A DNA stretch of 64,000 bases. It comes from Beroe forskalii (lineage: Eukaryota; Ctenophora; Nuda; Beroida; Beroidae). Position 1 is the first letter of the stretch. Each line of letters starts with the position of its first letter. Both the position numbers and the translations under genes were made by a program. The stretch lies in the NCBI GenBank assembly GCA_011033025.1, contig WFMF01000046.1, positions 62,001 through 126,000 on the forward strand, given 5' to 3'. Of the stretch, positions 1 to 12,326 are shown one piece after another. The notes under the pieces were generated by a model. The model did no database searches, was not told the origin of the DNA, and saw only the letters and a program-made list of their open reading frames with translations.

Positions 1-233
1 GCCGATCGTTAGATAGTTAGATGTTGGCATCATTCCAATTCCACAATTTATTCAAAATTAGAAATGCTTCATATCAAGCATGAGAAAGATTCAAAATTAC
101 TGAAAGCTGGAATGATTCAAGAAGTACACCAAGAAAAAGAAGATAGCTGCAAAAATGCAAAGATTCATGAACGTGGCAGCACCCATAAAATTACATCTCA
201 GCCATGCTAGCAGGAAAATAGCAATTCCTCATT

Positions 234-407
234 AGGATATTGGGGAACAGACATTTCATCTCAGGACACTTTATCTCGCAATATGTCAGCTCTATGCAAA
301 GATAAGGGTCTCGGTTAGGGTAAGGGTTTGGGTTAGGCTCAGGACAGGGAGATGAAGTGTCCGGAGATAAAATGTCGTGAGATGAGATGTCGCCCACCCA
401 GGATATT
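234..407. mobile_element. MITE with 8-bp target duplication (Merlin-like ends)
   Basis: AGGATATT occurs on both sides (234-241 and 400-407) of a 158-bp segment. The segment starts GGGGAACAGACATTTC and ends in the imperfect reverse complement of that start (GATGTCGCCCACCC). Both arms carry the TTCATCTC / GAGATGAA motif that also builds the large arrays inside the foldback element at 33600-41614. The centre holds a short TTAGGG-like run. An 8-bp duplication and GGG ends fit Merlin or a related DNA transposon; there is no coding capacity. Confidence 0.65.
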
Positions 408-559
408 AGGTGAGTTTGAAGGCTCTTGAAAAAGTCAAGAGATATGCTGATATCACAGGCAAGGACCTTCACAGTACCTATCAACGATGTCTCTGATTAA
501 TAAAAGAATGTTAATGAAAGACGTATAGCAAGTTATTAGTGATTAGATGTTGACATCAT

Positions 560-1500
560 CCCAGTACTTTTTCTGAGTTTCACATAATTAGATAATTATC
601 GAAATAGGTACTTCAAGAAAGTCTAAAATTATGACCGAAAATTACTGACAGCTTCATAAATCACAAATGAGATGAAGAATTAAGATCTGAGACGGGCAAC
701 GCCCTTACAGTCAAAATCAAAAACTCAGAAGAAAGATTAAAACCATGACTGAAAAGTTCTTAAAGATCATTCAAAACACTCGACATGAAATGAAGAAAGA
801 ATAAATTGATCTGAGACCGGTAACGCCCTCACAGTCACAAGCAACAGCTAAAAAAGATTAAAATTTTACTGAAAATGACTGAATTGATTCAAAACACTCG
901 GCATGAAATGAAGAAATTAGAATGCCTAAAGATCTAAGAATGTCAACGCCCTCGCAAGCAACAGCTAATAAGAATCGAAAGATCAAAATCATGACTGAAA
1001 ATTACTGAAAGATTCAAAACAATCGACATGAAATGAAGAATTAGAAAGAATAAAAATCTGAGACCGGCAACGCTCTCACAAACATCAGCTCAGAGGAAAG
1101 ATAAAAATTTTGACTGAAAATGACTGAAAGAGCGAAAGATTCAAAAGACTCGACATGAAATGAAGAAAGAATAAAGATCTGAGACCGGTAACGCCCTCTT
1201 GCAAAAACATCAACCTCAGATTTGGTCAAAGAAAATTAAAATTGTGACTGAAAATGACTGAAAGAGCAAAAGATTCAAAACACTCGACATGTAATGAAGA
1301 AAGAAGAAAGAACTGAGACCGGCAACGCCCCCACAAGCAAAAGCCAAGAAAAAAGATTAAAATTATGACTGGAAATTACTGAAAGATTCAAAACACTCGA
1401 CATGAAGTGAAGAAAGAAGAAGATCGACAACGCCCTCACAAGCAAAAGTCCAGAAGAAAGATTAAAATCGTGACTGATAATAACTTAGAATTAATCAAAA
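560..1500. repeat. Degenerate ~115-bp tandem repeat
   Basis: About eight diverged copies share the order: ctgaaagattcaaaac, actcgacatgaaatgaagaa, ctgagaccggcaacgccctc, acaagcaacagct, agattaaaat. Spacing is about 100-125 bp and copies differ by substitutions and small indels. No coding signal was seen. Confidence 0.75.
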
Positions 1501-4310
1501 GCTCATGACCGGCAACACCCACACACCGTAAGCAAGCATTGAACATTTAGCAAACACGAGGTGAGAATGTTCTGGAACAAGAGCGCTCGATTTTTTGAGC
1601 GAGAAAAGATTCGATGTTCGCGGAGGACAGCTACAAAATTTCAGTAAAACGCCCATAACTCCCGATCCAAAGCATCTTTTTCCACGATTCTTTTTTAATT
1701 TATAGCTGAGAATGAGATCTTTCCAATGATGTAACATTTGACAAAAAGTTTTTTCAATAAATTTCACTCAATTTGCCCAACCAGACAATTTTTTGCAATA
1801 TTGGTGCGCGCGCGTCGTTTCGGTAGCGCAATACGTTAGCTTATGATAATGACGTAGTACGCGCTCGACCAATCAGATTGTGCAGCACTTTCTGCTGCAC
1901 ACGATCATGGCCGACGAGGCTCATTTCGGGTACCTTGACCAAGTTTTCGCGCATTCAGTGATCGGTGTGCAGCGCGCGGCTCAAATTTGAATAATTTTTG
2001 CAATTACAATATTTTGCAATAAAAATTACACGAATGTCTTGGAAAAATTTTGTTATTATCAGATAATACAATTTTTGTGCTATTCTTGTCTTGGTTTTTG
2101 CTTCTGAAAAAATCCGATTTAAAATCATCAGCACAAAATATTTTTGATGATGTGCTGTTGAAATTATGAAAATAACATATATTTACAATCTGTGCTATGT
2201 TGTAGATTCTTCTTTGTAGATTGTTATTGACTTCGTCTCTGGAGAACTACCTTGTTTCTTCAAAGCAGCAACCTGTTTATTGAGTATATTATTTCATGAG
2301 TATATCAACATTTAAGTTATAATAAAAGTTCATGTTGATACTTCACTTGACAAACCAATGCTACCTGAATAAGTATCCGACATCCATTAACAAAGTAAAA
2401 AAACTGTACCCCCGTATCAAGAATTTTACTCTTTTTCTAAATTTGAAATCAAACGAATGTTCTCAACATAGCAGCTCCTGGCTTGGTATGATTTGAAAAT
2501 TGAAATCAAAATAACTCAAATTTAGATAAATGCATCTCCTTCATCCGTATAAAATTAACCCTGCCCCCAATTTTCCCCATTTCCTTGCCCTGTCTCTTCC
2601 CTTGGTACCCACCTATTATATGCCTTCCCTCATTAATATATTATGACAAGCAATAAACCTTCACTAATTTGCATGTGCCATTCTCATAATTTTTTTTCTT
2701 GCTTAATTTTATCCATCCATGATCCCACCCACTGTCCCAGGGATGTGATTAAGCTGACAAGGCGAGAGCATCCTTTAGCTGCAGTGAAGTGTGTCACCCA
2801 AAAGTTGAAACTATCAAAATAATATAATACTGAACTGGGATTGCCTGAATTATTGGTTTACTTAAGCCAACAAGGCATCTCTTGCATACTGAATAAGTAC
2901 CATAAACACCTAGGCCTAAACTAGGATCAGTCGATTAAGAAATCAAGATCTCAGATCAATTATCCTACCCTGAAGCCTGATACAACTACTCAATTTTCCT
3001 TTTTTTTCCTTGCTATCCTCCCAAAACCTCCAAACCATCCTCAGATTAATACCCAGATTAATCTCAACCCTGTATTAACTTAGCAAACCAACAATTTTGC
3101 TATTCAGTTAATCTGCAAGGCTGAGTCCTTTCAGTAAAAATATCTCTATCTGTACTATATCTGTACTCTTGAAGTTCTTGAAATTTCTGTTTAAAAAGGG
3201 TGCCATTGAAAACGATATTTGAGATTTCATACCAGATTTATTTATTACTGTGTTTTTCAATAAAGAAATTCTGTAAGCTATAAAGATTAATCTTTGTTTC
3301 ACTAATCTTTGTTTCACTGAGGATTGAGTGCTGATGAAGTTTGTTGGTTGTTGGCAAATTCTACAATTCTACAAATATTGCATTGCCAAATATTGCATTA
3401 CTCAAATTACTATTTATTCATTTCTGATACACTTGTAATAAAATAATAAGATTGACGACAAAACTTAATTCCATCAGTTCTAATCTCTATCCTTAGGTCT
3501 TGATGGGATGCCTCCATCATAGCCTTGGTAGTTTGAAACAGGTCAAAATACTTTAATGATTGGTGAGACAACAAATTGATGTGACCATGTTTTAAAAAGC
3601 TAACTATGTCACACACAGAGTACAGACTAAGAACATGCAAGGTCCAAATAATAAAATGCTTGCAAAAGGTACCTAACCTATTAACTTAATGCCCCCTACC
3701 ACAATGGAGTGTGTTTGCTTCATGAGCTTCAGTGTCATAAGTTGGTCCTTGTGCATTATTGGGAATTCTTTATATTTATTGGGAAACTTTATCCAATCAA
3801 ATAATCAGACAAGATCAAAGTATCAAGTCAATTGTCACTAGAAATAGAGCCCAATCACACTTTTTGAAGGCAAATTTCAAAAATGCAAATGTTTAAATTG
3901 ATTAGATGGACACTTCCTACATGCTTCCACAATAGTTTCATGTTCATTTGGTATCAAAGTTATCACTTGTCTTATTTAAAACAATTCAATTCAAATATCA
4001 TCTGGTCAGACAAGGAGGAAGTTTTCATGACATCTAGATTTGAGCACAATACATCAATCAACAAATGGTTGGACACAGTACAGGGAATCTGACAAATTTT
4101 CATTGCCATTAGTAATGTTAATGTTTAACTAAACTTTCTATAATTGACAATGAATCACCAGTGTTATCTTTGGGATACAAATACAGTCATCTTTTGTACA
4201 GTCAAATACAAAACTTTCCAACAGCTCTTTCTAGTCTTTGACAGGATCCAAGTGAATACCTAAACAGAGATCTAGGTAGATCAAAACAAATCTTAATGAG
4301 ACACCAAAAA
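1501..4310. other. No gene recognised
   Basis: AT-rich sequence with only short open frames that lack codon bias, splice context or family resemblance. Nothing further is supported here. Confidence 0.5.
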
Positions 4311-4313
4311 TGA

Positions 4314-4375
4314 TATGGTGTAATGGCTAACACTGTGGCACACGGACTTGCGACCGTGTTGTGGGGTTGAATGCA
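4314..4375 (+). repeat. tRNA-like fragment (SINE head or tRNA pseudogene)
   Basis: GGTGTAATGGCTAACA resembles an internal A box and GGGGTTGAATGC resembles a decayed B box about 35 nt downstream. No matching acceptor stem can be drawn. Two other tRNA-like fragments sharing the GGTGTAATGG segment lie on the minus strand at 52800-52873 and 53583-53645, which suggests a dispersed tRNA-derived family. Confidence 0.4.
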
Positions 4376-4484
4376 TTTCGATTAAATGAGTCATAAGCTT
4401 CAAGTTCATTTAGAATTTAAGTTCATGAATTAAAACCCATCTTATCATTAGATATCGTGTTAATCATGCTGTATATTGTTAAAA

Positions 4485-5690
4485 CTCCCATGTTACAGGT
4501 GTTCTACTGACTAACAAACATATTACTCAAGGTCATGGGAAGAATAGAACACCCTAGTATTTGTAATAAAAATCATCAACGTCACCTGCGATGGAAACTT
4601 TGCCATTTGCACCTGTAACAGAGGTTAGGGTTGGCTAAATTGTGGTTAAATTGACCTAGATAGATAATGACTCAATCAGCCTAGTTAGCTCCTAGATATT
4701 TGAACAGTGTTACAGGTGACACCCAAATTCCTCATATTAGCGATGTTTTTGGCACCTGTAACACGGTTTTTGGATTCATTAACCATCTGTAACATCAGAA
4801 CGACATAATAGGCATGTGAATTGCATGATAGTTTTGTTATAATTGACCCCTTGATTGCCAATTTCCAATTAAGAAAGCAAAATCTTAAATGGATTATTTG
4901 CACGAACTTTAAACAAATGATTTACACCTGTAACGAAGTTTATAATCGAAAATATTGCTTGACAATTAGACAAAGCCTTCTGCACAGTGTGTGATAATTT
5001 TGGCTTTGTTCACATTTGTTACAGGGCAGAAATAAAGGCATTCTAAGAGGAACTATGAAGAAGCCTCAACACCTGTAACAAGGTTATTAACCTGCAACAG
5101 TCGGTTTTTCATGCAATTACATGTTTTGGTTGGAAATCTGCTATAAATGGATGACACTGGGCAATTTACAAGCTTACTAGCCAATATTTAAGGATTGAAA
5201 TAATTGGCATTTTGAAAGGTTTCTGCACCTGTAACAGTGGTGTTAGGAACAAAGTTTTCGAATTGACACTTCAAACGTAACAAAATCAACAATTTGGCAA
5301 ATTTCAACCTTCTAGCTCAATTAGTTATATGTTGGGTGCGGCAAAATCATATTTTTAGCATCTGATTTTCAACATGGCCTTTTAATCCACCTGTAACAGA
5401 GTGATAATAATTTGCCACATGTATCACAAATCAGCTTTTAAAAGATAATTCCTATACTACCCAGTCTAAAAAGTTGCATAATCCTAACGACCTCAGGAAG
5501 AGATATGGGCTGCTGAAATCGAACCTGTAACTCATGCACCTGTAACATTGAATGCTTTTTTCAAACTTGAATATCTCAGCACATGTTACAGGGTTTGACT
5601 CCGTTATTTTGACAATATGTTACCAAAACTTTATACTACCCAGTCTTGATATGTATGAAAATGTGAGTTGTTACAGGGGCAAGCAGTAGC
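4485..5690. repeat. Cluster of CACCTGTAACA motifs, both orientations
   Basis: About fourteen full or near copies of CACCTGTAACA or its reverse complement TGTTACAGGTG lie in 1.2 kb at irregular spacing (for example near 4495, 4612, 4702, 4752, 4925, 5070, 5226, 5390, 5538, 5670). The sequence between copies is unrelated, so this is not an ordinary tandem repeat. The motif contains the E-box CACCTG. Confidence 0.7.
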
Positions 5691-5944
5691 TTGTTTAGTT
5701 AACCCTATAAAATTCTCAAAAAAGGGCAAGTCGAACTTCTCTTTGACCATATGGCGTCAAGTATACTGGTGTCAGCGTACACTGGTGTCAGAGTGCCAGT
5801 GTGGTATCTAGATGGCTTGGTGTCAAATTAACTGGTTTCACAGACATTCTCTAACAAGATTCCTCGAGACGAATCAGAATAACCAACTTTTAGGGCGCTT
5901 GGATTTGTCCACTTTTTCCGAAATTTTCTATTCGGTGTTTACAG

Positions 5945-7717
5945 GCCGACACAGAAGACAACGGTATCGTGAGGGTGAAGCCTAAACCTAAAGGTTTGGG
6001 GTACAGATGGCGAGGAAACAGCGAGCATCAGTATTTCCGACTGCGGTTCAGCAAAATCAGAGGTAAGAGAACTGCAACAGAAAGGGAATACTTGCCGCAT
6101 TTTCATAGATTTACAGATCCTTTATTCCTTAAATCTGATAGCTATAATCGATAGGTATGTAATAAGTATATTTTTCATTTCTAAAGTTTTAATATACGTT
6201 TTCAATACATTCACCCACTGTGACTCTGAGTATTTGCTTTCTCTCAGAAACCGAGGAAAGTGACAGCGAAACAGAAGAGATGCAAGGCTACCAAACTGTC
6301 TACAGGTAAATTCAAGGATGGCGTGGTAGGAGTAGGAGTGGCTGGTCATAATTCGTCAAGGAAGGTGTGGTAGGAGTAGGAGAGGCTAGTCAATAGTCAT
6401 CACTCGTAAAGGAAGGCTTGGAAAGAGTAGAAGGGGTTGGTCATCACTCGTCAAGGAAGGTGTGGTAGGAGTAGGAGGGGCTGGTCATCACTTGTAAAGG
6501 AAGTTGTGGTAGAAGTAGGAGGGGCTGTTCAACAATCGTCAAGGAAGGCGTGGTAGAAGTAGGTGCATACCAAAATGTAACATGACAGTTGACACAACTT
6601 TTTGAAGTTTTTCATATGATCCAGGGAATACCTATGGTTGCTTAAACTGAACAATTCATGAATCAAATACTTCAAACAAAATACATGGCGAATATACGAG
6701 CTGTCCATTTGCGTTCTGGCTGATTTTTATGTTTGACGGCAATTTTTAGTGAAATTGAAAAGTTGACAACTTTGGTACAATTTTCGAAAAGTGGCAATTT
6801 TTATACTGTTTGCGTAACGCGCGATGCAATTGTCATAGTGCGCATTTTCATTGCTTCTGGTTTCTGTGGTTTTTCGCGCCATTTTCGAGCCGCGCGCGCA
6901 CTTATTGTTTTGATCCCGGTAATTGGACATTGGCCAAACGTGAGCCGTCAAGTCAGGACCTTTTCTCACGTTGATGTATTGACAGGTTGCACCCAAAGAG
7001 TGGACTGACTGCACGTGACATTTCCGAGACCCTTTCTCTGAAGCAAGTCATTCCGCCTGACAGAATCCACATCATCTACAAAACCGATAGACTCGAGTGA
7101 GTACAATTCAAATACCTCCAAACGGATACTTCAATTCATTATGTGTTTCTTTCCTTCCACATAAACTTTAAAACACCCCTGTCGACATAATCCAAGAATA
7201 CGTCCCTATTCTTTCCAGGCCCGGGGAATCGATTGAGCTACTCTCACCACATTTTGGTAAAAGTAAACTGGAAATAAAGCTGATGACAGATGTGGAAATT
7301 GTCAAATACGACTATGACGCTCACGAGTTTGAAGAACCAGATATTATTGCGGAGGACACTCACAAATCAATGGTTTCTTCGAATCACTCGACAGCCACAG
7401 AGAAGTCAAGAAGTGAGAAGTTAGCTAATGAATCTATATCCTCAGCCAGTAGGGTGAGTGGAAAGTCTGTTAAAAGTGAGAGTGAAAAGTCTGCTATCTT
7501 GAAAGAAAAGTCTGGTATCTTGAGTGAAAAGTCTGCTATCTTGAGTGAAAAGTCTGGTATCTTGAGTGAAAAGTCTGGTATCTTGAGTGAAAAGTCTGGT
7601 ATCTTGAGTGAAAAATCTGATATCTCGAGTGAAAAATCTGAGAGTGGGGCTGAGAAGTTTGCGAATGAACGAGGTGATTTGGGCAGTAGAGGCGGTTCAC
7701 CGGTCGCCTTAACATAA
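5945..7717 (+). CDS. Unknown protein, 3' part, with a repeated Ser/Glu/Lys tail
   Basis: I do not recognise the family. Four exons join in frame at canonical sites: 5945-6062, 6248-6305, 6986-7096 and 7219-7717 (stop 7715-7717). Earlier exons were not found, so the start is missing. The visible protein has a basic stretch (RVKPKPKGLGYRWRGNSEH), an acidic patch (ETEESDSETEE) and a well-behaved globular-looking segment ending KLEIKLMTDVEIVKYDYDAH. The last exon encodes about seven copies of an eight-residue unit, ILSEKSGI or close variants, before a Gly/Ser-rich end. The DNA under the tail is a 24-bp tandem repeat in phase with the frame, so copy number can change without frameshift. An antisense open frame across the tail is a shadow. 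That the gene is real rests on phase-consistent splicing; its function is unknown. Confidence 0.6.
6306..6560. repeat. ~44-bp tandem repeat in an intron, starting at the donor
   Basis: Five to six copies of a unit containing aaggaaggtgtggtaggagt followed by agg(a/g)gggctggtcatcactcgtc start within 10 nt of the donor at 6306 in the intron of the unknown gene. Confidence 0.75.
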
Positions 7718-8706
7718 ACTATACTTATTGCATCAGTGCTCGACCTTATGTCATGGCAATTGATTGACTCCTTAATTTCTAGATTAGTATGTTGATTAAT
7801 AATGTACACATGAACTGCTCTTTTTTTTCATAATTTTTGACGATGATTTTTAGCTTTTTAGAACAGAATGTAAATGGTTGTAAATATAACTGTTGAGTTA
7901 ACAAAATGCAACTAACTGCCATTTCAGCAAACGTATGATGCATGAGAATGAACTTATTAATATTTGAATCGTAATATCATGGTATTTAAAGTACTGTATC
8001 TGACTAAAACTTTTGAGAATGCATGGTACATTTGAAAATTATTGTTTTAAATTCAATAGAAAACATTTAAAAACGATTTGATTGGTAAAATAAAATATAT
8101 CACAATATTGACATTGAATTTCCTCAAATAAATAAATCATCGACAGTTCCCTGAACCGTTAATTCTCAAAAGTTTTCGTCCTCTGAATTTCAATCTAGCG
8201 CTCCTATAAATGTCTTGTCAGGTTGCCACAGGGACACTGGTATTAGTAGCGTCACATGGTCACTGGTGTTCACTGCTTTGTCCTCTCTTCGTTAACATTT
8301 CTATCTTGAATTTGAGATTTGCTTATTTGAAGGGTCAATAGAATGCTCTGATTCAGCTTCAGGCTGGGGTTCCTTGACTGTGTATCAGTGCTGTTGTGCT
8401 GACACTTTGCCTAGTGCTGATAGCTCTTACTCTCAACTGTACCTGCAGAGGGATGGGTTAGTAGTTGCTATGGTTACCAGTCACTGGTTAACATTCACTA
8501 ACATCTCATGAAGAAATGGAATGATTCGTGTCCTCATGAGTTCTTTAACCATTTTCATATTATTCAAACTATATTAACATGGTTGTAACTATGGCACCGT
8601 GTCATCAGTGGCTACTGTCACTCAATCGGGAGTTATGTTTAGAGGAAAGCAGCTATGGCTATGTTTTCTACAGTTATATGGTTGCTATAGCTATGATTTC
8701 ATATGG
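7718..8706. other. Intergenic, convergent 3' ends
   Basis: AT-rich spacer between the unknown plus-strand gene and the receptor-like gene on the minus strand. The first ~400 bp probably hold the 3' UTR; AATAAA-type hexamers occur (for example near 8090-8130), but no site can be chosen. Confidence 0.4.
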
Positions 8707-10880
8707 TTACCGTAACTTACTGGGTAGTAGGGATGACAGGAGAGCTGTAAGAAGGGGTGTGCAGACCGGTAACACAACCATTGCCAGCATCTGTAACCAC
8801 TGAAATGTATCACACCTGTTAGACATGGAATGAGACTTTAAAAGCGAAAGTGTTCCATAAACAGGACCAGACTGGAATTGAACCGAACCCAAAACAACCC
8901 ATGTTCTCATCATCATGTGACTGAATTAGGATGCCTCACGAAACCACCATGGAACTTCCTATCAGTGATAGGAAGTTCCAAGTATCATCCTTCCTCCTCT
9001 CTGACTTACCCTCATAGCGTGCTGGGTGGTGTCTCCCATCTCCTTTGTCATTACAGTGGGAAGTCCCGCGTAACTAGCTACCAGTGTCAGCCCCAGTCCC
9101 GCCATGGGTCCGTAACTCAGCAGTAGGGACAGAGAGGGCACCCAGCTCTCACAGTCTGAAACATGAAGTCTGGTGATATTCATCTTCAGTGGAAAATTGA
9201 AATTCCAGGGGTCACTCATGAGAATTTTAGCAGTCAATTAGCGAAGGGAAATTGTTTAAGTATCCAATATCCCGGTGAGCGGAATGTGCGAGGAATAAGA
9301 AAAATGCCATTCAATTTGCAAATTATTTCCTTATTTTGAAACATTTCGATTCTTTGAAGCATAAATATAGCCTCTATAATGAGCCTCAAAAATGCAGATC
9401 ATTGTGATTCTAAAAAGGAAAGTTATCTAATGCTGTTAATTTGAAAGATGAAAGTGATAATTTGCATGATCATTTTGAAACATTCCTCAGTGATTTCTTC
9501 CTTATAGGACATGGAAACAAGCCAAGACTTGAAGGGTCGATGTCACGAGAAGAAATGAGAAAAAGAGATGAATGAAACGAAGGAGACGAGACCAGGTAAG
9601 ACAGTCAAGTCCAAGTAATGGGCTAAACTTTAAAACCTATAGTGTGACATGCCGTAGTAAACAGTGAGTGTTGTGACTTGTGATTATGAGTCTCTGTCAG
9701 TTACAGAGTTTAACTCTGAAAAAAGAAAAGATAAATGAGTGCTTTGAATAAGAGATGGAGTAGATAGAATAGAAGTGTAGTGAATAGAGCCTACCTCCGA
9801 GTCCAGTACAGCAGAGCACAGTAGCCCCTGTCACCATGACAACCATGAGGACAGTGAGTAGGAAGGGCAGAACACTGAGAAGGATATTATAAAGGAGCAG
9901 GTCCCTCTCTGAAGTGGTGTGGTAGTCAATGTCTAGGACATCGTCTGAGTAGTAAGTACAGAACCCATCCATTCCCAAGTAGTAGGTGTTACCCCGGAGA
10001 TAGGGCAGGATGGCGAAGGAGATACTGAATAGGTACCTGGAGCGGTGAGGGGTTAGTTTTAGGTGTCAGGAATGAGGGTAGTGGGTTTAGAGCGAGTTTA
10101 TGTAAAACTTTACTTTAGAACTTCAGGTTTATTATCACAAAACTTCAAAAACACAGACTTCCCACCCTTCTCACTTTCAGGGCTGTACTGATAACCGCCG
10201 ATGCGAACCGGTGGCGGTTTGCACAGCAATCAAGATGAGAACTTTTTCTTTTTTAATGAATCCACTAAAACTCACCCTATCGCCAGGATCGCTGCTCCAC
10301 CCCACTTCATCCCTCTCCTGCCTCCATCTGAGACCCTGCCTCCTGGCACCCTGCCAGATGAGACGCTGCCTGAGACGAGGGAGAGACTGGAGACCAGGAA
10401 GAAGGGTACTCTGTGTGACATGTCGGTGAGAGGGCCTACCACAGGGCAGATGTCAGGGAGGGGAGTCAGGTAGGAAGCACCGGATACTACACCAACTGTC
10501 AGACTGGGAGGGAGAGAGGTTAGAGTGAGTTGTTATATCTCAGGTTAGACCTACTGCAAGATTGTCGAAATTATCGTAGTCACGAGTTTGGTTAGAATAA
10601 CTTGCGCAATATCAGGTGATATGACACAAAATACAACACATCAAAAACCTACTAATATCCAAACCTACCTTCTCAGGAGGTCCCAGGAGAGCATCTGGAT
10701 GTAGAGTGACGTCACCAGACTACAGGATGATGCCGTCACAGGACTGTACGATGATGACGTCATCACATCACCCCTCTTCCTCTTAACGAGTGCTACAGCT
10801 CGGTAGAGTGACACTAGCAGACTGATGAGACTGCAGCCGAGGATCAAAGCGCCGAACACGGGGCTGCCATGGGGATGCAT
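8707..10880 (-). CDS. Divergent seven-transmembrane receptor-like protein (rhodopsin-type GPCR layout)
   Basis: Five exons on the minus strand join in frame: 10880-10669, 10503-10276, 10036-9795, 9155-9010 and 8799-8707 (306 aa). The ATG at 10880 is followed by a short N-terminus. Seven hydrophobic stretches are visible: VFGALILGCSLISLLVSLYR (TM1), a weak TM2, a segment after PLPDICP whose Cys could be the ECL1/TM3 disulfide Cys, WGGAAILAIGYLFSISFAIL (TM4), an outer loop with GFCTYY, LLLYNILLSVLPFLLTVLMV (TM5), a TM6-like stretch, and WLQMLAMVVLPVCTPLLTAL (TM7). The Trp in TM4, the loop Cys and the Pro-rich TM7 fit class A receptors. No DRY or NPxxY motif is present, so coupling and ligand are unknown. 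Another seven-pass family is possible. Confidence 0.62.
8951..8979. repeat. Perfect 29-nt hairpin
   Basis: GGAACTTCCTATCA is followed after one base by its exact reverse complement. It lies in the last intron of the receptor-like gene. Confidence 0.85.
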
Positions 10881-12326
10881 TGCTTCTAGAGGTGGTGAGT
10901 TGGGTAAGTAAAGGTGATGTGTAACTTGGAAAGGGGGTGAGTTGGGTTAGTAAGCTGATTGAAAAGCTTAGAAATTAAAGCTGACGTGATTTCTTAAATT
11001 TTAAGTTCCTTCATCCCCCCCCCCAAAAAACACAGAGCTCAGAAAAGAGTAACAGGGCTGCTGCCTGCTAATCAAGAATTGGCCTGCTGACAAACTCCAA
11101 ACACACACAAAACAAGGCGTTGGGAGGCAGGCCTGCCCCATTTATACCCTTCGGAGCCCGGTGGAGCGCGCTGGTGTTTCCGAGTTCCAGAATTCCAAAT
11201 ATTTGCGGAATGTTGCAGCCGCTTCTTATCACTCTTTTCTTAACTTTATCGGGTAATTATTACCCGGCGGATCCAACATAATTCCCTCCAGAATCTCCCG
11301 TCATAATAACAGAAGAGGGGACGAGAGGACCAATCGGGAACATGTTATCTGGCATAATTAAATATTATTGCGTTTAATTATTATTTTCTGATATCCGGAA
11401 CGAAATTCGCCACTTCGCGGTGCTATAAGTCTGGAAAAGTGGATTATGAGAACAGAATGTAAGTCCGGACCCAGACGCGATCTGGAATAATGATATAAAA
11501 AGGCTGGAATTTTCCTTTGATGAAATAACAATTGTTTATTGAAAAGTGACGGAATCATGTTCTGTCATTATTACGTAACTACCCCTCCCCAACTTTGGCA
11601 AGGCGTCAGAAAAAAAAACAAGCTTTGTTTTTGGCGCATATTTATTAACTCAGCAGGTACCTTTATGGAGAAGGAACGAGGAGGATCGTGTTTTTGCGGA
11701 CGGATCTTTCATTCAGATTATTCCAGGACGACTTTGAAGGAAAAGCTTCAAGAATTCAAGTTTAACATATAATTTTCAGGACCGATGAAATAGAAATAAC
11801 TTACCTTATCATTCAATGTATTACTTATGCATATAAATTTAACTTGAAATATGCATTTAATAAATACAGCATATTATGAGTTATTTTGTTAAATGTCTGC
11901 TCACCATATCATCGTAAGATAGCTCCTACTTTAATAATACGATTGGTCATCAAAACAATGCCTCACTTTGCTTCATGATTTTCAGAGAGTGTCATGCAGC
12001 AAGCATGACACTCGGTGTGACTTAGTCCTGGCACTCTGCCAGAATAGGCGGTGTGACGTCATCAACTCCCCATGTTACACTCTGATAATGACGTCACTCT
12101 CCCCGCCTACTCTTAGCACGCAGCCGCGAGGAGTAAAACACATCGCAAGCTTTCTCCAATGAGATATGAGCGCGTGTTAGGCCGGTGGAAAATCACTCTT
12201 TTTTATTAAAAAGAAGAGACGTATTCTTGTGCTACTGTCTCTTTCACATTTGCTTGCTGTAAAAGTACCTTATTACTTTGTCAGTAAAAGCACCTCATTA
12301 CAATTTGTCAGACGGGCTGCTTCGCC
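10881..12326. promoter_or_regulatory. Bidirectional intergenic region between divergent genes
   Basis: This separates the start of the minus-strand receptor-like gene from the ATG of the TMEM145-like gene, so both promoters should lie here. Two TGACGTCA or near-CRE sites occur at about 12053-12095 within a repeat-like phrase (ctgataatgacgtca) that recurs at about 24500 and 32100-32240. No TATA box could be assigned. Confidence 0.35.

Noticed and set aside
300..345. Interstitial telomere (TTAGGG) tract
   Set aside because: Only a few imperfect units in the centre of a MITE; too short to be a telomere relic.
7384..7809. 141-codon antisense frame
   Set aside because: Shadow of the repeated Ser/Glu/Lys coding tail.
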